Shown: one piece after another, positions 46,101 through 56,700 of the stretch
Position numbering within the stretch: position 1 is the first letter of the stretch
Layout: every line of letters begins with the position of its first letter
DNA from: Apostichopus japonicus
Taxonomy: Eukaryota > Echinodermata > Holothuroidea > Aspidochirotida > Stichopodidae
NCBI RefSeq assembly: GCF_037975245.1
Contig: NC_092575.1
Coordinates: 14,860,310-14,924,309, forward strand
Direction of reading: 5' to 3'
Length of the DNA stretch: 64,000 nucleotides
Made by a program: the position numbers and the translations under genes
The notes under the pieces: model-generated
What the model was told of the DNA's origin: nothing
The model's database searches: none
The model's input: only the letters and a program-made list of their open reading frames with translations

Positions 46101-48887
46101 TTTTTTTTTACTGGTCAGGTAGTGGGTTGTTATGCAGAGGGTGGGGGTCACGAAAGAAGTACAGAGGTCAAATTTATTCATATTTGCAGGTAGGTGGATG
46201 GGAAAGGGTATTATTTGAGGGCAGGGAGCTGAGAGAGAAAGTGAAGTAAACATCAATTTAATCAATCATCATAAAAGTTGTACAAGCAGATCATTGATAT
46301 TTTCAAATTTAAAAAAATGCTGGTCTAACACTGCACATCTCATCCTAAATGAAATTTTTTGGCAGCTATTACAACTGTTATTGCATTCAAAAGTATTTCT
46401 ATGCAAATGATGCTTGAGTAATATCACAGGAGGAAGTCTTTCATTTTTTTGTGGGGGGGGGGGGGGAAGGGGGGAGAGAAGAGAAAAATCATTATAATTG
46501 TAGAAGATAACTAATTAACTATCCATTCCCTAACATTTGAAAGTTTGTTGACAAACATGCACTGTAATGCACTTTACAGCAGTAATGTGAATTTGGCCCC
46601 TATCATTCGCAGACTTAACTTTAGTACCCAAATCTTTAGAAAAAAAATCTAAAATATCTTTAACCAAAGACTTTAATACTGTTCATAATAATTTATTCAG
46701 CAAACTTTGTTTACTTTCCTCAATTCTCATCACAGGAATGTTAAATAGAAGATCAACTCACCACCCTGCCCTCCATCCCCTCCCCCCACCCCATCCTTAC
46801 ACCCGTTGCCCAAAATGTACAGTACTTAATATTATTAGTAATATTGTAAGAGTCACATCCAAAATGCATAGCTTAGAAATATTCCAATGCTATTTTTTTT
46901 TTCTCGCTCACTATTTGAAACAAATCCTAAAAGAACGAATTCTCTAATGAGCTGACTCATTACTGAATACTACTGAATGCATTCAATACAAGTACAGCAG
47001 TAGAAGATGCTTCACAAGGTCAGCTGTCCAGGGTTTTGTACTATTGCTGGTCAAAGGGAAACTTAGAACTATCTAACATTCAATCGGAGTTAATATCGGA
47101 ATAACATAATTTCTAAACACTGTGTACGACAAAGATGACTCAATCGCCGACGTCAAGAGTTGATCCTTTACACAAGTATCTTTGATGGCATTGCTGGAGA
47201 GATCAGATGACTCTTACGATGAAGGACAATAGTGGTCAAATTAAAAAACAATACACTTGTAATTATCTCTCATCGTGTTTCTTATCTATTCTTTGTCGGG
47301 TAATTAAGCGTGAACTCAAATAGCGATTAAAAAAAAAAAAAAAATTGATGTCGACCTTGTCGTGCATTGGATAGTAATTCCATCTGGCGTGAATGATATT
47401 AATAAAGATACAAGCACAGCGTACTTTATATGGAGGTTATTGGTTAAGAGTAATACTGTAGATAAAGAGTGTTACTGTAGAAAGCACGGACGAGAAAGTA
47501 GCAGAGCCTTGGACGGCTATTGCTTTTGGTCCTTCATTATAATCTGCTCATTTCTCTTGAAAACAGTCAGAATTTGGGGTTATTGAGGAAAGAATACCTT
47601 GTTACATGACAATGTGCTTGTTGACTGTAATCTTTGTGTATTAGTAGGCCTACTGACTAATGACAATGTGCTTTTTGACTGTAAGCTTTGTGTTTTTAAG
47701 TAGGCCTACTGGCTAATGACAATGTGCTTGTTGACTGTAAGCTTTGTGTATTAGTAGGCCTACTGACTAATGACAATGTGCTTGTTGATTGTAAGCTTTG
47801 TGTATTAGTAGGCCTACTGACTAATGACAATGTGCTTGTTGATCGTAAGCTTTGTGTATTAGTAGGCCGACTGACTAAATGGAAGAGATACGAGAGAGGC
47901 CGTCAGGAATGAAATGAAATAATCTGGCATGTAACAAAGTCAAAATTGACAGAACTGCCTAATTATGCGTACGACAAGAAAGTTGATTCGTTTTGCCTGA
48001 ATATTTTCAACTGTTTTGAAAAGAACAAAGATGATGTTAGGCTAGAACTGGAATCAAAATAGTAACCTCAAGAATAGGGCCTTAATAGTTGACGGTAATC
48101 ACTATAATTTTTGTCATTTCTTTGATGTTTTTGGGGGGAGGGGGGGAGGGAAGGGGTGCCATTCACAAGAACCAGTACCATACAGACTGCCTAACAAGTG
48201 ATCACACCCCAATTCAGTTGATACCACAATGACAGAGAAGGGGATTTCTAGCGTTATTCGGCATCTTCTGTTTATATGTTAAAGTAAATCAAGAACGGAG
48301 ACAAATTGATCAACAATGGAAACGAGTAAAGCAAGTTTTGGCTAGAAGGGGGATTAGAATCTCTGACCTCCGGGCAACAAGTCCTCTGCCTTACCATTAC
48401 TGAGGCCGCAGTCCTATGGATCAAGACTCCACACTCATTGTTCGGCATTGAACTTGATTTTGAACGCCCCCCTTGCGTTCCCATTTGACCCCATGCTCGG
48501 GATCAGACCCCGAGCGAGCTAACCATTTTTGACGTACCCACACACCCCTTGCGTTCCCATTTGACCCCATGCTCGGTATCAGACCCCAGAGCTAACCATT
48601 TTTGACGTACCCACCCACCCCTTGCGTTCCCATTTGACCCCACACTCGGTATCAGACCCCTGAGCTAACCATTTTTGACGTACCCACACACACCTTGCAT
48701 TCCCATTTGACCCCATGATCGGTATCAGACCCCGAGTGAGCTAACCATTTTTGACGTACCCACACATGGCTCGACCTCGTCATCATCCTCGTGGTGATTC
48801 TGTTCCACAAAGCAGGACAAGTCTGCAGACAGCACAGTCCTCACTGTTTCCTTGACAACCAGATGTACTAAGAGAGGTGAGACGTTG
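40170..48887 (-). CDS. PPM1E: PP2C-type Ser/Thr phosphatase of the PPM1E/PPM1F (POPX) group, N-terminus missing
   Basis: Six exons on the minus strand, in order 48760-48887, 45432-45637, 43665-43853, 42895-43038, 41569-41662, 40170-41155. They join in frame to about 581 aa after a split first codon. POPX phosphatases dephosphorylate PAK and CaM kinases and bind PIX. The metal-binding PP2C motifs are all present: [45 protein letters not shown] and GSGDNIT. The region before the catalytic domain ([20 protein letters not shown]) and the acidic [10 protein letters not shown] match POPX N-termini. After the domain comes a tail of roughly 240 residues: polar, Ser/Asn-rich, with RRSSSEPPS and a basic end [10 protein letters not shown]. 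The long tail resembles PPM1E more than PPM1F, but the ancestral gene may precede their split. The exon with the start codon was not found between 48888 and 64000. Confidence 0.9.
41777..41940 (+). repeat. Dispersed repeat, copy 1
   Basis: About 160 bp share a series of words with 45918-46065: GACACTTTGGATGG, GAGCCGGTC, GACACAGTAGAA-GAGGTGCT and GGAGACAGGTAAGCGAGG. Both copies are in PPM1 introns in the same orientation. The type is unknown. Confidence 0.75.
42425..42475 (-). mobile_element. SINE group B, 3' tail fragment
   Basis: ATATAGCGCCAAATACC and AGGCGCTTTACA parallel the 3' tail of the SINE at 34690-34990 in the same orientation. The A-rich sequence at 42476-42600 lies on the inner side, so this is either a fragment or the tail of a different element sharing the same end. 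Confidence 0.5.
43208..43372 (-). repeat. tRNA-Thr(UGU)-like sequence with five tandem anticodon arms
   Basis: On the minus strand GGGCTGGTTAGCTCAGATGG gives a normal acceptor and D-arm start with A box. The sequence CTGGG-TTTGTAA-CCCAG is a normal 5-bp anticodon stem with a 7-nt loop and UGU anticodon. This arm plus AGGTCAC is repeated five times (23-bp units at 43231-43253, 43254-43276, 43277-43299, 43300-43322 and 43323-43345). A weak B box (CTCCGAATCCC) and a partly pairing 3' end AAGCC follow. It cannot fold as one functional tRNA, so it is a pseudo-tRNA or SINE head with an internal array. Confidence 0.85.
44350..44408 (+). repeat. GGGGT-rich tract, G-quadruplex candidate
   Basis: Irregular GGGGT, GGGGTAGG and GAGGTG words with at least four G3-4 runs, in a PPM1 intron. 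On the transcribed (minus) RNA it is C-rich. Confidence 0.6.
45838..46162 (+). repeat. Direct repeat pair flanking dispersed repeat copy 2
   Basis: About 75 bp at 45838-45910 (ACTGGTCAGGAAGTTGG, TTATGCAGAGGTAGGGTC, GAAAGAAGT) recur at 46078-46162. Between them lies the second copy (45918-46065) of the repeat at 41777-41940. The arrangement looks like a large element with direct terminal repeats, or a simple tandem duplication. Confidence 0.75.
47607..47877 (+). repeat. 54-bp minisatellite, five copies
   Basis: The unit ATGACAATGTGCTTGTTGAC with TGTAAGCTTTGTG and TAGTAGGCCTACTGACTA repeats five times, with few differences in the last three. Because 54 is a multiple of three, an open frame (47724-47912) runs through it, but nothing else suggests coding. 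Confidence 0.92.
48345..48425 (-). mobile_element. Degenerate tRNA-like SINE head
   Basis: On the minus strand GGCCTCAGTAATGGTAAGGC resembles an A box region and GAGATTCTAATCCCC a B box, with GGAGGTCA between as in the pseudo-tRNA at 43208-43372. It lies in a PPM1 intron. Confidence 0.4.
48471..48765 (-). repeat. 73-76 bp minisatellite containing the PPM1 5' splice site, four copies
   Basis: On the minus strand each unit starts TGTGG|GTACGTCAAAAATGG and contains GGGTCTGATACCGAG, GGGGTCAAATGGGAA and CGCAAGGGG. GACGTACCC (plus strand) occurs at 48531, 48604, 48677 and 48753. The copy nearest the exon holds the donor that joins in frame to the next PPM1 exon. Confidence 0.9.
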
Positions 48888-49976
48888 CTATGGATGATAA
48901 AGAAAACAGAACAGAAATAACATGTGAAAAAAAGTTGTTTGTAGCTGTAAGGATAACTTTTAACATCAGTAGCCCCTGCTGACAAAGTAACCAGTAACCA
49001 CAGAAAGAGAATAAAACAAAAAGGAGGGGTAAAATATTGACCAGAAATGAAAATTTTTAGCAAATTATGCTGTTAACTTATGTAAGGGCTTTGGCACTCC
49101 TGTATCCTGATCTAGGGCTTGTGTACAACCTCGCAAACCAGATCTTGATAAAATTTTACTGACATTTGATAGATAGTGCAGCAGTCCTTAGAAATGTAAG
49201 AAGTGAAACACATTATCCTTCTTTTCTTTGTATTCAGGGACAATGAAACTTGACACTAATAGCAGTTCATTCACCTCTAGTTACCTTGAATGTTAAATTT
49301 GTTGTGTTCAGTTTGAGTTGATCTTAACATTGTCACTGCTTTTAACCATTTAGAAAAGAATTTTAGAAAAGTTAGACTTTGTTTTCATTAAATTTGGAAC
49401 CGTTTAAAGCTGTGACTGTTGGAACACTCATTATTTACTGTACATCAAAAGATCGCAGATATTACCAGGACTGAGAAAATCCCTGTAATCATTTAATCAC
49501 TATGACTGGTCCATCCCAACCCCCAAACCCCTCACCCCCTCCTTTTAATCATCTGCTGCTTCTACTGGAGGTGAATTCCCCATTTAAATGATGCAAACAT
49601 ATGGTCCATCTACTAAATAGTTAAATAAATTCAAAGACAATTGATATATATATATATACAATGCCAGATTAATAGTATATAGTGACTTTGTAAACAAAAT
49701 ATTTACATTGTGGATCATTTAATGGGATAGTACTACAAACTTAATTGCCAATCTGAAGCAGGTAGATTTATAAGTAAAAATGATGTTAAAAGTGCAGGTA
49801 CATAAAGGACAGTGGAGACAATAATTACAATAATTAGAGACAGTAATTACAAACTAATTCTTAAATCTAAACAATGTTACATAATATTGTTAAAATCTTG
49901 ACAATTCTTATTTACTGAATATATACAAATACAGTATTACTAGTATCCATGTTTGTACAATGGGTATCGTTTATAA
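48888..49976. other. PPM1 upstream intron, no exon recognised
   Basis: The next upstream PPM1 exon should lie here or beyond. None was recognised. The open frame 48725-49063 continues past the acceptor at 48888 only by chance. Confidence 0.4.
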
Positions 49977-50523
49977 CCGTGGTTTTCAACCTTGGGCTCG
50001 CGGGCCCATTTGGGCCCACGAAGCCGATTTTGTGGGCTCGCGAGCATTGCCCCAGTAATGATTAAAAATTGTGGCATTTTTGGGGGCTGGTGGCGAAGGC
50101 ACATGATGATGTTTCTTAGGAAGCCTCTTCGATGAAACCTTGTACAACGGGTAAAATTTACTCAACCCTAACCCTATAAGACTAGTATAAGAGAATTCGG
50201 TGACTCCCACCAACCACTGCACACTACGTATTTACCAAGGTTATGATGTGTGGAAGCCTTGCTTTGTACCATTGCCTTGTACCATTGAGGGTTGCAAGAA
50301 ATCTTTGAGATAGGCTCTAATTGGGCAGTACCTGTCATCTGATCACGGAGGAACATACATAGCTCTGATTGAGTCCCCGGGTCACCTGTGTCAAGAATAC
50401 ACTAATAAACGCTGTGAAATTGATTTTATGAAGTTGATAACTTTGCAGGGTAGGGTATGGGCTCGCGAGGACGGCTCGGAAGACGAATTGGGCTCGTGAT
50501 CGAAAAAAGGTTGAAAACCAAGG
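49977..50523. mobile_element. hAT non-autonomous element, CCGTGGTTTTCAACC ends
   Basis: CCGTGGTTTTCAACCTTGGG at 49977 and GGTTGAAAACCAAGG ending 50523 are inverted termini. The perfect 8-bp duplication GTTTATAA flanks them (49969-49976 and 50524-50531). GGGCTCGCGGGCCC and GGGCTCGCGAG words repeat inside. It is 547 bp with no transposase. Confidence 0.9.
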
Positions 50524-50531
50524 GTTTATAA

Positions 50532-53490
50532 GATATCCATTTTTTTCCCCTTCTTTTTGTGGGAGGGGTAAATTTTGTTGAAATACAATAGGGAGCATGT
50601 GAGGAGGGTCAGGGGGTAGAGTTTTTTTTCTCTCTTTTTTACAGGTATTCTATAGTTAGGGTTGACCATGTTGTTTTATGTGTAACATTTCATCTACCTG
50701 CATCTACATTCACCTTATAAGCTGATTGTCTCAATATCAGATCTCTCAAGACAATTATAGTCCTCAAATATAGTATAAGAGACCGTGTCACCTTGTGAAC
50801 TCCCAAATATTACAACAAATACTGTATTTTAAAGCAATACACAAAAAAAAAAAATCAATAGACCTGTATTCTTTGGGAACTTTTGCCTGTTTTTTAAAAT
50901 ACCCTGGAATCAATTAAAGCAGGGGTTACTCATTCAATATTACACAAGGCCATCCAGCTTAAAGCTTTAAAATATTTAGCTAAAGAAAAACAACTGTCAA
51001 TCTTTAACTAAATTGCTCTGAACAAGAACTAGGTATATAGTATACAGCACTTGAAAAAACATTTTGTCATTGTTCAAACTGCATTAGGGGAAACAAGCAC
51101 TAACTTTGCACAGTTACCAAAACAGACCCACTACAGTGATAGAAACAAGACACCCCTGTTGCTAGGTTATCTCTATATACACACACACACAAAATATTCC
51201 TATGTTTATAATGGCTATTTAAATAACTGTCTTGCCATTTAGGTGAAATTTATTTTAGATATATCCGACAGTCAAGTTCACTGTATTGGTTTAATGCACT
51301 GTAGCACTTTTGAGTGTATGCGGTGTGTATTTTTTCTGTTGAATTGTACAGTGGTGTATAGTGAGCACTGTGCACTATGTTCAGTGTCCATTATAGTTAC
51401 AGTACTGTGTGGTGGTCATTTGTTATGTTAAGGTACACAGTACTACATTTCTGTGCATTTCTGTGTAATGCATTTAAAACAATTTAATTTTTTTTTTTAT
51501 GGAAATTACAATTTACATTTAATACTGGGAAGGAATTCTTCTTATATTCATTGAATTAATAGAAAAGTGGTAAAATTAGCCTTGCTCTGGAAGTTAATTA
51601 GTCAACAGATACAGTACTTATAGTGTGATGTGTTGCATTGCCCTGCCTTCTTCCTAACATTAGCATAACCATAATATTGTATTGAATATTAGCAATGTTT
51701 TGCTGTACTGTGGTCACCACAATGATGATATAACATATTATAGACCGTAGCTCAAAAGTCCAAAATATTATACATATTCATGGGCTACTTCAGTTTTATA
51801 CATTTATACCATTGGCCAATTACAGAAGCATACAGCTATACTGCATAAATTACCTACAAACAAGCCTGCATCTATAATTCATTTAACTTTTTCATATAGT
51901 TCAAATTAATTTTTATAAACTTAATTGAAGACTGGAGTGTATGAGTAGATGTGAGTTCTCAAGGCAGCAATGAAGTAAAGAACAGTAAAACTACACTTTT
52001 GACCTTTCTGAATGCTTTCTATGTTTCTAACAAGCTGAAAATTTTAAGCTAAATGCACACAAATGCACATGTATACAAAATCCCATATCCATATTCACCC
52101 ACTCCCCTCCTACAAACAGAAAACTTATAATTATAATTCAACTTAAAAAAAATTTACCAAAGGTCAAAGCTATGGAAAAAAAAAAATTATTTACTAATCT
52201 TCCATGCTGCATCCTATTCACCTATTATTCAATGCAAGAAAAGAGATATAGTTACAATCTGCATAAAATTTCAAGCTAATAATCCCTACAGGCACCTCCT
52301 TACTACTGGAGGCCTACATAATGAACATATACAGTAGTTCCAGCACCACTTTTTGATATACTGTAACCTTACAGCCTACATACTTAAACCTGCACAATTA
52401 TATCAGGCAGACAGCTATACCCTTTACATGTTCATTGCTGCATGTCAAAACGACTAATATATCTATAGAAAAAAGGAGAATAAAAAAAGGTCTGCAGCTT
52501 TTTACTATGCACAGACTATTTAGATAAGGGTCTCTGCACACTACAGGATCACACCATTATTTATGCAATACATCAGTAAACAGTATTGTTGACTTCGTTG
52601 CCACGGTAATGCATGTTTATAGATTGCAATGTGCAAAATCATGCCTCTAACAAATATACAACGTTGCTAGGGTATTCACAACAATGCTAGCCAAAACCAC
52701 ACAGGATATATATATATATACTGGATATAAAAAGAAAAAAAGGGGGGGGGGGAGAGACAAAAAAAGAGGTACCTGGATTTTATTTTTTGTTTTGTCTTTG
52801 TTTTATTATGATAGTTTCAGTTTTGTTGTTTCACGTATATACATTGAAAACTAAATTACAATTTATTTTAAGCTTTCAGTTACAGTGAGGGTAAATTATA
52901 TATGTCACATATATGCTTAGTACTTCAAAGCACACAACAATACATCACAGTGAAACATGGACAGGATGATATGGAATAATTGAGGGGTGGGTGGGTGGGT
53001 GGATGAAGGGGTAGGGAATGGAGGGGGGGACTGAGGAGGACCAGGGACAAGTACTCCAAAGGCACATTGGTACACAGCATGTATAAAATAAAATGAAGTC
53101 ATGAAAGCTTAATATGCTTTGTAACAGAAAATGAAATATAACATTTGCTTGAACTGTAATAATGTGTTTAGAGGTTTCAAGTTATTATATTTAACTTAAT
53201 CGTTTTATGCTCTTCTATTTAAAGCACAGACACATGTTTGACATGATCCAGAGATCTAGGTACCTATATTTCATTAATTTAAATTAATCTTCTGAAAAAT
53301 ACATTTCAATGCACACAAAGTAACCTGCAGGACCAAACAAATTGGTTGCCATGGCAATTGTACAGTACCTACAGTAACACCTAGATGCTAAATGCACCCA
53401 TGAACTTTGTCAACCGTAGGATGTTGGGGGGGGAGGTGGAGGATGGGGGGAAGCTATAGCCTCATGAACCAAGGCTGCATATAGGACAAA
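50532..53490. other. Long AT-rich region, no gene recognised
   Basis: No exon of a known protein was seen on either strand. Open frames are short and match nothing I recognise. TACAGTA/TACTGTA words are unusually frequent. Confidence 0.4.
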
Positions 53491-53493
53491 GGA

Positions 53494-53785
53494 CAGGACA
53501 GTATAGAGTGGTACTAGCATTAGAATCAGATGAACGTTAGGAACTGTTCATACTGTCAGTACGAGTGCTTTGAAGCATAATAGGGAGGACAGTATAGAAT
53601 GGTGTAAGCATTAGAATCAGATGAACGTTAGGAACTGTTCATACTGTCAGTACGAGTGCTTTGAAGCATAATAGGGAGGACAGTATAGAGTGGTGTAAGC
53701 ATTAGAATCAGATGAACGTTAGGAACTGTTCATACTGTCAGTACGAGTGCTTTGAAGCATGATAGGGAGGACAGTATAGGGTGAT
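53494..53785 (+). repeat. 91-bp minisatellite, three copies plus a partial
   Basis: AGGACAGTATAGA starts copies at about 53494, 53585, 53677 and 53767. The unit contains ATGAACGTTAGGAACTGTTC followed by AT (ATGAAC/GTTCAT arms) and GTACGAGTGCTTTGAAGCAT. The copies differ at a few bases only. Confidence 0.92.
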
Positions 53786-56700
53786 ATTACGAAACTATCC
53801 CAACTGGCTGTTTTGACTAGTCTGCCAGATATCCTACTCCAAACCCTAATTATCCATACTGTATGTTTGTTTACACTTTGGGTTAAAGCTGTGTTATTAT
53901 AAGACGTGCAGCTCACATTGTCCCTTAATATAGTTGATTTTCATCAACATACATTCAGAGCATACTGTACAGTACATCAACATTTTCAGCAAATCCAATT
54001 AAACTTCCTACTCCTAATACTCTGGTATATATGCTTTTATCATATATACACAAAGATATTTGTGTTTATGTGTACATACAGTACATGTGTGAGTGACATA
54101 ATCACCAGCTTGAAAGCTACTGTAATTAAACTAAATATATGATACACAGTTCCATAATTTTCAACATAATCTATTATATTATTAGATTATGAATCTACTA
54201 TTTATGCATCTCAATTACTATTACATATACTCCCAACAATTTTTTTTTCTTTTCATGTCTTATGCCATGTATACCAATGCACATAGATTCTATAGGCTGT
54301 ACTTAGAATTGAAATGGCATATAATTACCAATGAGTAAAGAATTGGTCCTTCACACCTTTTGGTTAAATACATACAGTGAATCAATTTTGATTTTGACCA
54401 AAACTCAATTTTAATATTTATAACACTGTTTGTCTTTCCCCAAGGTCATAGGCACAGGGATCTGTTAGAGCACTGATTAACACTAAGGGATAACTTTAAC
54501 TGTTGTCATAGCAACACCCAAACAGGATTCTTTTTTCCAAAGCCCTTTACAAAGTCTGTTTTCAAAAGAGTATACTAAACATTCCAGAACTGATGGTTTT
54601 AATAGTGCACTGGTTAGCAGCTATATGGCAGTTTTGTGTTGGCAACAGAGCCGACATAATATTAGGCATTTACACAGCGTATGTTCTAAGGCTATTGTAC
54701 TGTAGCTAGCATTCAGTCAGCCCCTGTGATCTTATATACATTCTGTATACTACCCATCTACATAGTGTTACACACAATGTACAAAATATACTGTGAACTA
54801 TTGGGTACCCTAACTACTGCTTCATTGGGGGGTATCCTCAGGTCTTGGGTCAATAAGGTTGGATAATGTAGGGCAAGTCACAAGTGTGAAAACAGGAAAA
54901 CAGGACTCTGTTATTAGCACATTCGATACATGCATAATTTGGCTTGGATCATGCATATGCTCTGAAAGGGTTTTTTATTGGGGGGGGGGGGGGGAGAGGG
55001 AATGGGGTGAATGGATGTATCTCATCAATGTAACTCATAATAATTGTATCATGAGTGAAAAATACTGTTAGAATGTACACTGCTGTGTGTTCTGCATTCA
55101 GTTGGGATTAATTTAATGCATGTATTTTTGTGTGAGGGGGTTGTAAATTTGCAACGTTTTCTTATGAATTCAGCGAATTATTCGCAATATAGTCAGGTTT
55201 CAAGTCCAAAGATGTATAGTGGTTTGTTTACATATAGGATCCATAGATATTTTAAAGAGAAAAAAAAGTCCACAGCAAATATTTTAAAACATACATAAAA
55301 AATGTGAAGACTAAAAGTGATTCCCTGCAAACATATATAAATTGTAACTCACACTTTACATTATCGAATTTACGCCTACGTCTGCGTCTACAACAGTTAG
55401 CTCCTCATTCAAAAGTCACTCGTGGTTTACAGCCAATCAACAAAGAAAGCTTTGCTTATCCCACAAAGTAAATTTGTAAACAAGTTCTGTTGTTTCATCA
55501 TTTGCATACTAACGCCGTAACTTCAGACAATCCCGGTGCAACTTTGAATGATTCAGATTACCAAATTAAATGTTCAAGTGCTGATCATCTTTTCATCTCG
55601 AGTATGGTTGCTATGGTGACATGCAAACAACAGGTTGTGTCAAATCCAATTGATCTGCAAAATGCAACTTTAATGGGTAATTTTAATATGGTCACTGAAA
55701 CCACCCAAAAACCACTTGCAGATCGAGTTAGGATACTTTACCAGTAACATAAGGAAAACACTTCTCGACTGTTTTGGGAGCAGTAGAATGTTTTTATGTC
55801 ATTAACAGGTTTAGTGACTGGTTGCTAAGGTTACATATAAACGTTTAAAATGCGACCAGTTCACCCTAGACATGGTAAACAAGTATATAGCGAGAGTGCC
55901 GATAATGTGAGGACACGTAAGCAAGGAAGGGATATAAATTTACTGAAATATCAGCTCTAGGGTGATGATTGGTACCAGTTTAAGCTAATAAGCTTAATTC
56001 TACGACAATTCACACTGTAAAGCATTCCCCCCCACCCCACACCCGGCTCAACTTGACTGTAGTTGCATGGAAAATCCTGGATAGCTGTCGGGCAGAGTGC
56101 ATTAGTTTTAAGACTACCACTGATCAAGATTTTGCTAGTTTTATCGCCCTGTCGGCTTCAGTCAGGAAAACTGAACCTGTAGCTTTATCTCCCAACTGGC
56201 AGTCATGCAGAGTGCAAGGGGATTCACGACAGCAACAGTAGCCTACATGTCCTATTTAACAAACAGAACCAATCACAGGTTCATAAAGTCGCAAGTGACC
56301 TAAAAGAGCCCGGTCATTGACAGCAGACAGTCGTTGTGTGCGCTCATCCATGGGTCAGTGTGTGGGGTCAGTTGTACAGTACTGTATGACTTATTATATA
56401 TCTTTACAATTAAAGGTGTTCATAGTATTAACGACGGTCAAGTTGACATAGGTCAGGATCAGTCGCACAGTGTACGGTGGGCTTAATATAGTATAATTTT
56501 AAGTGCTTGATATTACTTTTAAGTACTAAATTTCTGATATATGTTCTTCAAAGCCCAAAAAGACTGTGATGTACAACAAAAGTTTATCACACTTGTAACT
56601 TTCTTTAACTTTACACCAATATTTTATCTACCACTCTGCTGCCCCTTTAATATTGATATTTCACTATAGCCTATTAATGACTACTGCATATTCACCACTC

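Noticed and set aside
47724..47912. Repeat-containing frame [14 protein letters not shown]
   Set aside because: A 54-bp minisatellite whose unit length happens to be a multiple of three. No splice or start evidence.
48345..48425. Possible functional tRNA gene
   Set aside because: A and B boxes are degenerate and the acceptor stem does not pair, so it is better read as a SINE remnant.
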